IMG/VR virus record: IMGVR_UViG_3300028196_000087
Span: 1 to 24,505 of that record
Direction: 5' to 3' (one strand)
Source: a virus
DNA: 24,505 nt
Below the pieces are notes generated by a model. It was given only the letters and a program-made list of their open reading frames with translations, searched no databases and was not told the DNA's origin. The position numbers were made by a program, and so were the translations under genes. Shown here one piece after another: positions 1 to 6,311 of this stretch. Position 1 is the first letter of the stretch. The number at the start of each line of letters is the position of its first letter.

Positions 1-360
1 TACCATTACACTTTTTCGTATGATGGCACGCAAGAAAGCGAGCGGGCCGCACGGCGTTATCTTGAGAACGGGCAGACAGTAGCGGTCACTTTCTACAATG
101 AAGATGGCAAGTGTAACGCGCACGCTGCAAAGCAGATTCTACCCCGGTCTTATGCTCTCGATGGTAAGCGGTTCCAAGTTATAGATGGTGATCCTACCGA
201 CTGGAGAATAGGCGACCCGTCCGGGGTAATCGTCGGCCTACGTTTAAAGGCCGCCACCCGTGCCAGTCGTGAGCGTGCAATCCGCACGGGCTTCGCTCAG
301 TTGCATACTCCGAAGCACGGCCCCTTCACTGCAGCCGGTCGGGCCGTCGAGTACGCTTGA
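1..360 (+). CDS. Unrecognised protein, C-terminal part (5' end outside window)
   Basis: An open frame runs from the first base of the window to a TGA at 358-360, giving 119 residues with no start codon required inside the window. The sequence is a soluble, mixed-charge protein with a well-formed middle (VAVTFYNEDGKC, then PTDWRIGDPSGVIVGLR) and an Arg-rich end (ATRASRERAIRTG). I do not recognise the family and see no catalytic motif or membrane segment. GC content by count is 203 of 360 bases, about 56%, clearly above the neighbouring early and virion genes. An intrinsic terminator follows 28 bases after the stop, so this gene ends its own transcription unit. The frame is judged coding because it is long, stop-free from the window edge and followed by a terminator. 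Function unknown. Confidence 0.7.
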   Translation, partial: YHYTFSYDGTQESERAARRYLENGQTVAVTFYNEDGKCNAHAAKQILPRSYALDGKRFQVIDGDPTDWRIGDPSGVIVGLRLKAATRASRERAIRTGFAQLHTPKHGPFTAAGRAVEYA

Positions 361-387
361 GCCTGCAGCCTATCGCCTGCAGTTGTT

Positions 388-423
388 GCCCGGTCTGCCC
401 GTCATGGTAGGCCGGGCTTTTTT
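388..423 (+). terminator. Intrinsic terminator after the first gene
   Basis: GCCCGGTCTGCC (388-399) pairs with GGTAGGCCGGGC (406-417), with two G-T wobbles, across a short CGTCAT loop. Six T follow directly at 418-423. It lies 28 bases after the stop of the partial gene and separates it from the early cassette. Confidence 0.8.
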
Positions 424-477
424 GTGCGCCGATGGAATCGCCCTGGGTGATTGTCTGCAGTCGTGCGCCCTGGGTGC

Positions 478-516
478 GCCCGGTTAGGTAAGATCGGGCC
501 GGGCTTCTTTCTTTCT
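478..516 (+). terminator. Possible second (back-up) terminator
   Basis: GCCCGG (478-483) pairs perfectly with CCGGGC (499-504) over a 15-base loop, followed by the pyrimidine-rich tail TTCTTTCTTTCT (505-516). The tail is T-rich but interrupted by C and the loop is long, so it is weaker than the one at 388-423. It resembles the first in its GCCCGG/CCGGGC stem and may act as a back-up. Confidence 0.45.
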
Positions 517-731
517 ATCGTGTCAAGAGTAGGCAGGCAGTGGTGTATGTATTTATGTACGGTACTCTTTTCTTTTACCGGGGAAGGGGGTGGACGGGAG
601 GACTGCTCCCCTGTGCCACGTATCCCCCGTGTATATATAGGCTTCTTTAGACTCATGGCCTCCCCCCCCCAGCCAGCAAAGACTATATATATCTTCAGGT
701 GCTGGATTTTTTTCAGTTTTGCAAACCGGGG
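517..731. other. Non-coding stretch with inverted repeats and a C9 run
   Basis: No convincing gene lies between 361 and 783. Apart from the two upstream hairpins, this part holds: AAGAGTA (525-531) with TACTCTT (563-569); GGGAG/CTCCC around 596-610; a nine-base complementary pair TATATATAG (632-640) with CTATATATA (683-691); and a run of nine C at 662-670. Open frames crossing it have no ribosome binding site and low-quality translations. It looks like a regulatory gap between two transcription units. Confidence 0.5.
673..713 (+). terminator. Weak terminator-like hairpin
   Basis: CCAGCA (673-678) can pair with TGCTGG (700-705) across a 21-base loop, followed by A and seven T (707-713). The stem is only six pairs and the loop is long. 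It also overlaps the competing TATATATAG/CTATATATA pairing. It lies just upstream of the possible early promoter. Confidence 0.35.
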
Positions 732-761
732 TTGACGGCTACCTGCACGGCGTGGTTGAAT
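732..761 (+). promoter_or_regulatory. Possible sigma70-type promoter of the early cassette
   Basis: TTGACG (732-737, five of six consensus bases) is followed after 18 bases by TTGAAT (756-761, four of six). Transcription would begin near 768, only about 15 bases before the first start codon. The position after the terminators and before a strong Shine-Dalgarno site supports it; the -10 is poor. Confidence 0.35.
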
Positions 762-783
762 ATGTGCAGAAAGGAGGTGCTTG

Positions 784-1014
784 ATGGCAACAATGCACCA
801 ATGTGACCCGCCTCTTTGGGTCAATACTCCCATTGGAGAAGGCCACTGCTTGTTCCTGTTAGACTATGGGCCAAGTATCAATACCGTTTGGCTGGTACAT
901 TTATTCGATAGCGGCAAGGTGCTACACATCGACTCTAGTGAAATACGTATTATGGGAAACGAGATGTACGGCATTCCGCACCCAACTAAACCTGAAAGGG
1001 CAATGAACAAATGA
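784..1014 (+). CDS. Small early phage protein, unknown function
   Basis: 76 residues beginning MATMHQCDPPLW. The strong Shine-Dalgarno AGGAGG at 772-777 is six bases from ATG 784, so this start is preferred over the in-frame TTG at 781, which is only three bases away. The protein has a hydrophobic middle (CLFLLDYGPSINTVWLVHLF) reading like buried beta strands rather than a membrane helix, then a polar end. I do not recognise a family. It is the first gene of a tightly coupled cassette, and its TGA overlaps the ATG of the next gene (ATGA). Its position suggests an early accessory protein, but no function can be assigned. Confidence 0.7.
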   Translation: MATMHQCDPPLWVNTPIGEGHCLFLLDYGPSINTVWLVHLFDSGKVLHIDSSEIRIMGNEMYGIPHPTKPERAMNK

Positions 1015-1265
1015 GTGAGGGAATATTGAGCGGAGAAGGGCTAATAGCGTCAAAGGATATCGCTAAATACCTAAAAGTGTCTTCTAAGCACGTAAGGAGG
1101 CTTTGTTACAGAGGGGACATGCCGAAACCTTACAGGCTGGGCCACCTCCTCAGATGGGAGAAGTCTGAGATACGGGAATGGCTTAGTCGTGCAAAGATGA
1201 CCGAAGGCGAATCGTTGCCTTGCCGAAATCCGAACGGACGACTAGGGAAGGAGGGGGACAAATGA
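1011..1265 (+). CDS. AlpA/excisionase-like helix-turn-helix DNA-binding protein
   Basis: 84 residues. Residues about 11-60 read as a classic MerR-superfamily helix-turn-helix with wing, as in AlpA and small excisionases: LIASKDIAKYLKVSSKHVRR (helices one and two), then GDMPKPYRLGHLLRW (wing), then EKSEIREWL (closing helix). The Trp at the end of the wing and the EI..WL helix are typical of this family. The start overlaps the previous stop (ATGA), with an AAAGGG-type ribosome site upstream. Family members act as small transcription regulators or recombination directionality factors. No integrase is in this window, so a regulator of early or late phage genes is at least as likely as an excisionase. 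The last 20 residues are a polar tail with no visible motif. Confidence 0.8.
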   Translation: MSEGILSGEGLIASKDIAKYLKVSSKHVRRLCYRGDMPKPYRLGHLLRWEKSEIREWLSRAKMTEGESLPCRNPNGRLGKEGDK

Positions 1266-1405
1266 GTGGATGGCTTATCATAATAACTGGTCTGATTTAC
1301 CTATGGGTAGCAATAGAGCAGTCGTTTGAGGGGAACATTGGATTAGGGATCGCGTACCTAGGGTACTCGTTTAGTAACATAGGTTTATACATACTTGCAG
1401 CATAG
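1262..1405 (+). CDS. 47-residue membrane protein
   Basis: The start at 1262 overlaps the previous TGA (ATGA) and has a very strong purine-rich ribosome site (GGAAGGAGGGGG) just upstream. An in-frame ATG at 1220 would add 14 polar residues but lacks such a site. The protein has two hydrophobic segments, about residues 3-18 (GWLIIITGLIYLWVAI) and 27-46 (IGLGIAYLGYSFSNIGLYIL), separated by a short polar turn with QSFEGN. This predicts a two-pass inner-membrane protein almost without soluble parts. Small phage membrane proteins include superinfection-exclusion factors and holin-like proteins, but its place among early-type genes argues against a holin. Function unknown. Confidence 0.65.
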   Translation: MSGWLIIITGLIYLWVAIEQSFEGNIGLGIAYLGYSFSNIGLYILAA

Positions 1406-1413
1406 GAGTAGTG

Positions 1414-1689
1414 ATGACGCAGGAAGAAACAAGATTAACCAAGATTGTCCATGACTATTCAATGATTACCGCTACTTTGTATCGAGACTTGAACGATGCA
1501 AAGGAACGTATTAGTGATCTTGATGAATACAACAAAAAGTTAAAGAAGCATTTAACTAGAAGCGAAAACGCAAGGGGGAACTGGAGGAACTTGGCTAGAC
1601 AACTGAAGGACGACTTATCTGTTCAACTAGGGAAGGAACCTTGTAATGAACGACCCATCGATAGTAAAGATACAGCCGTGGGAATATGA
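1414..1689 (+). CDS. Coiled-coil early protein, unknown function
   Basis: 91 residues. ATG 1414 is five bases after AGGAG (1404-1408); the GTG at 1411 is too close to that site. Residues about 20-75 are strongly helical and charged, with heptad-like spacing (LYRDLNDAKERISDLDEYNK, KKLKKHLTRSENARGN), predicting a coiled coil. No catalytic motif is seen. The gene follows the membrane protein by eight bases, and its 3' end overlaps the next gene by 44 bases in another frame. It may be a dimeric accessory or regulatory protein; nothing more can be said. Confidence 0.65.
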   Translation: MTQEETRLTKIVHDYSMITATLYRDLNDAKERISDLDEYNKKLKKHLTRSENARGNWRNLARQLKDDLSVQLGKEPCNERPIDSKDTAVGI

Positions 1690-2125
1690 GTACGCATATC
1701 AAGTAGGGATACGAAGGTTCACAGAAAACTGGGGGAGGAATGACGCTAGTTATTACGACAGGAGCAAAATGGAAGAGGATCGTAATGCTCAGTCGGCTGC
1801 AGCACTATGTGAACTGGCAGTAGCAAAATACCTAAACCAATACTGGCATGCATCGGTATGGCGAGCGGCTGCACATCGTTCGCACAAACACTTACCTGAT
1901 GTTGGTAATAACATAGAAGTAAGGCGGGTACGCACTGCTAAGGGCGTAACCGTCAGGAAAAACGACCGCGACAAAAGAGTATGGGGAGCAAAAATAATCG
2001 ATCCAGAATTTCGACGAATCCAGTTACTAGGCTACATAGAGGCTAATGAAGCATTGGAAAGGGGAAAGAAAGATATCGTGGTAGTTCCCTTTCAGTACTT
2101 AACTAAGCCTTGGGAAACAAGTTGA
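1646..2125 (+). CDS. PD-(D/E)XK nuclease-like protein
   Basis: 159 residues. The order of motifs resembles the PD-(D/E)XK nuclease superfamily. A helix carries Glu56 (ALCELAVAKYL). Pro84-Asp85 lies in LPDVG. Glu91-Val-Arg93 follows on the next strand, where the family normally has (D/E)xK. A further basic strand (VTVRKNDRD) comes next, then a strand-rich end (DIVVVPFQYL). Phages carry such proteins as recombination nucleases or Holliday-junction-type resolvases. Here the Lys is replaced by Arg, so activity is uncertain. The start follows AAGGAACC inside the end of the previous gene. Its TGA overlaps the -35 box of the promoter at 2122. It closes the early cassette. The fold assignment rests on motif spacing only. 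Confidence 0.6.
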   Translation: MNDPSIVKIQPWEYEYAYQVGIRRFTENWGRNDASYYDRSKMEEDRNAQSAAALCELAVAKYLNQYWHASVWRAAAHRSHKHLPDVGNNIEVRRVRTAKGVTVRKNDRDKRVWGAKIIDPEFRRIQLLGYIEANEALERGKKDIVVVPFQYLTKPWETS

Positions 2126-2149
2126 CACTGGCAAATACACACTTAAAAT
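2122..2149 (+). promoter_or_regulatory. Strong sigma70-type promoter ahead of the virion genes
   Basis: TTGACA (2122-2127, full consensus) and TAAAAT (2144-2149, five of six) are separated by 16 bases. The -35 box overlaps the stop codon of the preceding gene. Transcription should begin at about 2156. It is the best promoter match I find by eye in the window and is followed at once by a strong terminator. Confidence 0.6.
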
Positions 2150-2155
2150 TTAGGC

Positions 2156-2237
2156 AACCATTGTGAAAGCGGTCTAGCCAACCGCATATGCGACCCTCAA
2201 CGTGCTTTATCCTTTCTACGTTGAGGGTCGTTTTTTT
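2156..2237 (+). ncRNA. Candidate short leader RNA (about 80 nt)
   Basis: The promoter at 2122-2149 and the terminator ending at 2237 define a transcript of about 82 nt without an open frame that has a ribosome site. Besides the terminator stem it contains a small hairpin, GCGGT (2169-2173) with ACCGC (2181-2185) over a seven-base loop. Two readings are possible: a free-standing small RNA, or the aborted leader of the late operon, like the lambda 6S RNA made from pR' when Q is absent. Both are inferences from promoter-terminator spacing. Confidence 0.4.
2191..2237 (+). terminator. Strong intrinsic terminator (13-bp perfect stem)
   Basis: CGACCCTCAACGT (2191-2203) is exactly complementary to ACGTTGAGGGTCG (2218-2230), with a 14-base loop and seven T at 2231-2237. 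It ends both the early cassette and the short transcript from the promoter at 2122, and must be read through or bypassed if that promoter drives the virion genes. Confidence 0.92.
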
Positions 2238-2286
2238 ATGCAATGACCATAAGTATTGTGAGTGTTCATAACTAAAGGAGAATACG

Positions 2287-2442
2287 ATGCCCAAGGGTGT
2301 ACCTAAAACCGATGGCGAAAAACTTAAAGACAAGTTTGACGCTAACTATGGCAAGATGAAATCGAACTTCAGAAAAGGTGGTGCGAAGAAGGGTCGCAAT
2401 AAGTCACAATGTGATTGTCCAAAATGCAAAGCCAAGAAATGA
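2287..2442 (+). CDS. 51-residue Lys-rich protein with a C-terminal CxCxxC motif
   Basis: ATG 2287 follows the good ribosome site AAAGGAG (2273-2279). The 51-residue product begins MPKGVPKTDGEKLKDKF and is very basic, with about a third of residues Lys or Arg. It ends in Cys42-Asp-Cys44-Pro-Lys-Cys47, a possible metal-binding or redox cluster, then KAKK. The basic body suggests nucleic-acid binding. It is the first gene after the strong terminator, and the next start comes five bases after its stop. The clear ribosome site and abutting downstream gene support it despite its small size. No family recognised. Confidence 0.65.
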   Translation: MPKGVPKTDGEKLKDKFDANYGKMKSNFRKGGAKKGRNKSQCDCPKCKAKK

Positions 2443-2446
2443 ATGT

Positions 2447-2827
2447 ATGCGTAAATCGACCGCCAACGTACCGCAGTTTCAAAAATACTGTTGGGGCATG
2501 CTCCCTATCAGGCGTGAAGCAGTAGACGAAGAATCAGTCTTTGACTGCATCTTAGTAGCAATCCAGACTTGGCCGGTTGAGAGGCTGGCTCAAACAGAGG
2601 CTGGAACTATTGAGGAAGCAGAGGCGTTAACGGAAACGGCATATGACATACATCGAGTTCTTGAGTTTGTATATGGTGACGAGCGTTGGAAGGGCTACAG
2701 AACAATTGGCATTGATTGCCTATTGCCTGAGTTGCTTGCAATCATGTGCCATTGGTGGCGGCGGCGAAAAGACAACAGAGCAAAGATACTACTCTGGAGA
2801 AGGAAGTGGGTGATGAGCGATGAGTGA
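2447..2827 (+). CDS. Helical protein of unknown function (126 residues)
   Basis: The frame is open upstream to 2378, but ATG 2447 (MRKSTANVPQFQKYCWGML) lies five bases after the preceding stop and is the natural start; no clear Shine-Dalgarno is seen, which suggests translational coupling. The protein is mostly helical, with conserved-looking aromatic and hydrophobic positions (ESVFDCILVAIQTW, ELLAIMCHWWRRRKDN) and a basic end. No catalytic motif is evident. Its last codons overlap the start of the next gene by eight bases. Its place just upstream of the large virion-region gene suggests a late gene. Function unknown. Confidence 0.6.
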   Translation: MRKSTANVPQFQKYCWGMLPIRREAVDEESVFDCILVAIQTWPVERLAQTEAGTIEEAEALTETAYDIHRVLEFVYGDERWKGYRTIGIDCLLPELLAIMCHWWRRRKDNRAKILLWRRKWVMSDE

Positions 2828-5156
2828 ACTTAGCGCACTAATGGATTCGCTAAAGAAGGCAGCAGGCACGAAGAGCGTCATTCCGCTAAAGACCAAGGCG
2901 TTGCTGGAAAACGACCTTCTCAAGCAGCAATTTATCGAGGCCAACGGAGTAGATGCCTACAACAGGGCGGTTGAGAAAGGTGGTGCGTATGTCAATGCTG
3001 ACGGCTTTAAAGAGATACCACCCGGCAGCCCGTTCACTAGAGGTGCTGCTGCTACTGGCGTTGACCCGGCCAATCCACGTAGGAACGAAATGCTTGTTGA
3101 GTTAGGCGGCGAGGCTGGCCCTGCACCGAAAGTTGTAGGTGGCGAGACACGAACAAACCTTATGCAGCCAGATAAGTACTACGTTGTTCAACCGGATGGT
3201 TCTGTAGCAAGAAGCCCCGAGTTCATGGGTTCTGTCCAATACACCGACCCCAAGACCGGCAAACCAACGCATGACTTCGCAAAGGAGTTGCAGTTTCCTG
3301 ACGGAGGATATTTGTATCACAAAGGAGTCAATGCCCAACCTGCGATGCGTCCATCGATTGGCGTAGACCCATCTGTAGGAAACGAAGGCGTTCGCATATA
3401 CGGAGGAAATGTTCTTGGCGACATTCGCACAAAACAGGGCGGGCCTAACAGGGAGTACCGCGATCTTCTTGCTATCACACGAGAAGGCGGTACTGTGCCA
3501 GAGAACATGGAGCGATTGAAGTCGCTGCTTCTCACAGCAGGTGCAGCAGGTGCAGCCGGTCAGGCAGAAGCAGCAATGCCTGACGCACAACAGCCACAGC
3601 AGCAAGAAGTGAAGCAACCAACAGACACGCAGAGTACATATGTCGAAAACATATACGACTACGTACAGAACCAGCAATTAAGTAACGAGTATGTTAACGA
3701 CATTCACGCTACAGTGCAGCACATCATGGGGCCAGAGGCAGGTGTAGATTTAATAAAAAGGATGGATGCAGCCACGAAAGCAGACGGCAAAGATACCTAT
3801 AGTTTCTCCTATGGGATGATGCTCATGGTGGCAGCAAATGAAACCAACGGTGATATTGGACAAGCGGCAGAACTGCTGCAAGGTCGATTAGAATCTATGG
3901 ACGAGGCCACATTAAGGGATATCGGGGCTGTGTCCCAAGCACACTTTGATGGTAAGTACAAGATTCCTACATACCGAACGCAAGAACAACTAGATCAGTT
4001 AGGGAAAGAGTTCGGCGGGAATCCAGATCAGTACCTAACTCCCGAAGGTGTGATAAATCATTCGTATCTTCGTGGAGCAGACCTTGCACTTGCTGGCGTG
4101 AAGGAAGACTTCTACAAGGTTAGGCCACAATTCAATAACGATCAGCCTAGGCCGTTTGGTATGGGCATGGCATCAGCCGGTTTCGATGCCGGAATAAACG
4201 CAACACCACTACAGGGAGACGAAGAAGTTGAGAAAAGACTGTCAGAAGCAAACAATCTCTATGGAGTGGCTAACATACCCAAGACGCTTGCACCCGAAAT
4301 GCAAACAATCATGCTGCCGGACGGGACTCCTAGGTACTATATGTACAGGGATGACACGGTTATGGGGCAGTTGGGGAACATCCAAGGGCCGATGTCGAAC
4401 ATGAACCCTGTTGGAAGGACGCAGAATTTCCTCAACTCGTTCAGAAGTCCACTTGCCGACATGGATATGGCAAACAGATCGGGCATTCCTAGAGAAGACA
4501 TACGTCAAATCGGTGGCTACATGCAGCAGGCAGAGGATAGGCCAGTAGGAATAATGCCAGAAGGTACAACCCCTGAAGCATTTAGCGACAAAATTAAGCG
4601 ATACAAGGACTACGCAGGCAAGGTTGCGGTTAGAACAGAGGAGGAAGCAGGCCCGGCATTCGGTGCATTAATGGGATACGAGCCAATGGATAGGCGTTTC
4701 TTGTCGGGTTCGCAGAAAATGCCTCTTAATTTATTACCAGATGCAACTCTAGATGTATCAAACGCATTAATTCCGTTCGCAGCGGCTGGTTATCAGGGTG
4801 CAAAGACACTGGGCAAGCCACTTATGCAGGTAGGTAAAGCAGCAGCAGGAGGATTTGGTGCGTCATTATTGTCCCCCAAGGATGATGCCGTGGCCGAATT
4901 AGTGGCGGGTACAGCGATCCCAACAGTACTTACAGGCACAAGTTTCCTCTCAGTACCAGACGCTAACGAGGTAGGGCTAATCAGTGGGACAACAGCCACA
5001 GACCCAGACTTCTTCAAGAAGTTTGACGCTGGTACGGAGCAGATGGCGAAGGAAGGTCAGGAGGTTTACGAGGAACTTGATCCTCTTTACAGAAGAAAAC
5101 CAAAAGAACATAAGACTCCTTTAGGCTTCCCTGCCGGAGTACCAAAACCGTATTAA
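2820..5156 (+). CDS. Large (778-residue) probable virion-associated protein
   Basis: The start ATG 2820 overlaps the previous gene by eight bases; a purine stretch GGAGAAGGAAG lies upstream. I do not recognise the family. Residues 1-225 are a polar, Gly- and Pro-containing domain. Residues about 228-250 form an Ala/Gly-rich hydrophobic stretch (KSLLLTAGAAGAAGQAEAA), followed by a Gln-rich linker to about 270. Residues 275-400 are helical. Residues 400-620 contain repeated Tyr/Arg/Pro-rich loops. A second Ala/Gly-rich weakly hydrophobic region lies at about 645-715, then a polar end. Such interrupted hydrophobic stretches occur in phage internal or ejection proteins and other large virion proteins. 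Its position directly ahead of the scaffold and capsid genes fits a head-associated role. That role is inference only. Confidence 0.6.
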   Translation: MSELSALMDSLKKAAGTKSVIPLKTKALLENDLLKQQFIEANGVDAYNRAVEKGGAYVNADGFKEIPPGSPFTRGAAATGVDPANPRRNEMLVELGGEAGPAPKVVGGETRTNLMQPDKYYVVQPDGSVARSPEFMGSVQYTDPKTGKPTHDFAKELQFPDGGYLYHKGVNAQPAMRPSIGVDPSVGNEGVRIYGGNVLGDIRTKQGGPNREYRDLLAITREGGTVPENMERLKSLLLTAGAAGAAGQAEAAMPDAQQPQQQEVKQPTDTQSTYVENIYDYVQNQQLSNEYVNDIHATVQHIMGPEAGVDLIKRMDAATKADGKDTYSFSYGMMLMVAANETNGDIGQAAELLQGRLESMDEATLRDIGAVSQAHFDGKYKIPTYRTQEQLDQLGKEFGGNPDQYLTPEGVINHSYLRGADLALAGVKEDFYKVRPQFNNDQPRPFGMGMASAGFDAGINATPLQGDEEVEKRLSEANNLYGVANIPKTLAPEMQTIMLPDGTPRYYMYRDDTVMGQLGNIQGPMSNMNPVGRTQNFLNSFRSPLADMDMANRSGIPREDIRQIGGYMQQAEDRPVGIMPEGTTPEAFSDKIKRYKDYAGKVAVRTEEEAGPAFGALMGYEPMDRRFLSGSQKMPLNLLPDATLDVSNALIPFAAAGYQGAKTLGKPLMQVGKAAAGGFGASLLSPKDDAVAELVAGTAIPTVLTGTSFLSVPDANEVGLISGTTATDPDFFKKFDAGTEQMAKEGQEVYEELDPLYRRKPKEHKTPLGFPAGVPKPY

Positions 5157-5179
5157 TAATTCGTGCTTTTTCCTATGGT

Positions 5180-5207
5180 GAGGTGCTGCCCATAATGGGT
5201 TTACCTC
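5180..5207 (+). promoter_or_regulatory. Hairpin in the leader of the scaffold gene
   Basis: GAGGT (5180-5184) pairs with ACCTC (5203-5207), enclosing GCCCA (5188-5192) paired with TGGGT (5196-5200) over a TAA loop. The structure ends five bases before the GGGAG ribosome site (5212-5216). It has no T tail, so it is not an intrinsic terminator; a role in RNA stability, processing or translation is possible. Just upstream, CGTGCTTTTTCCTAT (5162-5176) resembles CGTGCTTTATCCTTT in the terminator loop at 2201-2215. Confidence 0.35.
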
Positions 5208-5222
5208 GTATGGGAGAACGAC

Positions 5223-6281
5223 ATGAGCGAAGAAGAAATATCCGATTCAGAAGTAGTCGAAGACGTAGCCGCCGAAGCAGTGGAAGACTCCTCTCAGGAA
5301 GTTCCTGCGGAGGGTGGAGAGCAGCAGGCAGAACAGGCTGATGTCTGGAATCATTTCCGTGGGATGGATCAGTTCCAAGGGAAAGATGACAACACAATTG
5401 CCCAGTCTTTGTACGAAGCAATGCAACGTGAAGACGCTGCAAATCGTGCTTTACAGCAGTATCAGACAGTAGTACCTATTGCTCAAGAGTACTTGCAGAA
5501 TAGAGACCAGTATGAGTCTTGGAAGTCACAGCAGTTCCAAGGTCAGCAGTCGTCAGGGAGCGTCAGTGGCAGTCAGCAGCCGTCACCAGCACCCGAAGAG
5601 AAGCCTTGGTGGAGTCCACCTGAAATAAAGGATTCTCACAAACGGTATCTAATTAAGGATGAACAGGGCAGGGACACAATACACCCCGATGCCCCCCTAG
5701 ATGCCAAGGCTTCTTTAGAAGAATATATGAATTTTAGAGCAGATTTTGCTCAAAAGTTCTTAGATAACCCTGAACAAGCACTAGGGCCAATGGTGGAAAA
5801 AGTCGCTGTACAGCGGGCAGAATCCATTATTGACGAGCGAATGGGGCGTATGCAGGACGAGCAATACGTCTCTGGGCTAGAGGCCGACAATAAAGATTGG
5901 CTTTATGACGAAAAAGGAAATGTATCTGCAGAGGGCATGGCAGTCCAAAAGTATATTGCAGATGCTAAACAAAACGGCATTGCCGGTGCGAAGGCCCGTT
6001 GGGACTATGCAACCAAGATGGTCGAGAGAGATTTACTCTTGCAGGCCGTCAACAGGATGCAGGGTGGTCAGCAGGCTCAAGCCCCGGTAGCCCAACAACT
6101 TGTTCCACAGCAACAGCAACCGACAGCGGATCAAAGAAACATGGAATACTTGAGGCAGCAAGCAGCAAGAACTCCGAGTCAGCGATCAGCGGCGGGAACT
6201 AATGCAGCGGAAAAAGACACTAGTGGAATGACGTTCGCTGAAAAACTGCAGGCAGTTGCTCAGGAACAAGGTTACCTTTAA
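5223..6281 (+). CDS. Capsid scaffold-like protein
   Basis: 352 residues. The first 45 are extremely acidic (MSEEEISDSEVVEDVAAEAV). Next comes a helical region with Gln-rich segments (residues 60-115), then a more structured middle (IKDSHKRYLIKDEQGRDTI), charged helices at about 165-270, a Gln-rich linker (LVPQQQQPTADQ) and a short helical end (GMTFAEKLQAVAQEQ). Acidic, helical, low-complexity proteins placed immediately before the major capsid gene are typical phage scaffolding proteins, which guide procapsid assembly and then leave. The C-terminal helix would be the expected capsid-contact site. The start has GGGAG at seven-base spacing. Alternatives are a capsid-associated internal protein. 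The assignment rests on composition and position. Confidence 0.7.
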   Translation: MSEEEISDSEVVEDVAAEAVEDSSQEVPAEGGEQQAEQADVWNHFRGMDQFQGKDDNTIAQSLYEAMQREDAANRALQQYQTVVPIAQEYLQNRDQYESWKSQQFQGQQSSGSVSGSQQPSPAPEEKPWWSPPEIKDSHKRYLIKDEQGRDTIHPDAPLDAKASLEEYMNFRADFAQKFLDNPEQALGPMVEKVAVQRAESIIDERMGRMQDEQYVSGLEADNKDWLYDEKGNVSAEGMAVQKYIADAKQNGIAGAKARWDYATKMVERDLLLQAVNRMQGGQQAQAPVAQQLVPQQQQPTADQRNMEYLRQQAARTPSQRSAAGTNAAEKDTSGMTFAEKLQAVAQEQGYL

Positions 6282-6311
6282 CAAACTATTTCTAAAAAGG
6301 AATAATTAATT

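Noticed and set aside
260-487. 75-codon open frame on the + strand
   Set aside because: It lies out of frame over the end of the first gene and runs through a strong terminator.
451-735. 94-codon open frame on the + strand
   Set aside because: It has no ribosome site, covers the hairpins and C9 run, and its translation resembles nothing; treated as non-coding.
402-833. 143-codon open frame on the - strand
   Set aside because: It spans the terminators, the C-run and the promoter region, has no ribosome site, and its Arg/Pro/His-rich translation looks non-biological.
1262-1405. Holin of a lysis cassette
   Set aside because: It is a small two-pass membrane protein, but no endolysin or spanin is nearby and it sits in the early-type cassette.
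2165-2237. tRNA-like hairpin with a seven-base loop
   Set aside because: The GCGGT/ACCGC stem resembles an anticodon arm, but there is no TTCGA T-loop, no D arm and no matching acceptor stem; the rest is the terminator.
3102-3677. 191-codon open frame antisense to the 778-residue gene
   Set aside because: Cys/Leu/Val-rich artefact opposite an Ala/Gln-rich region; no start signal.
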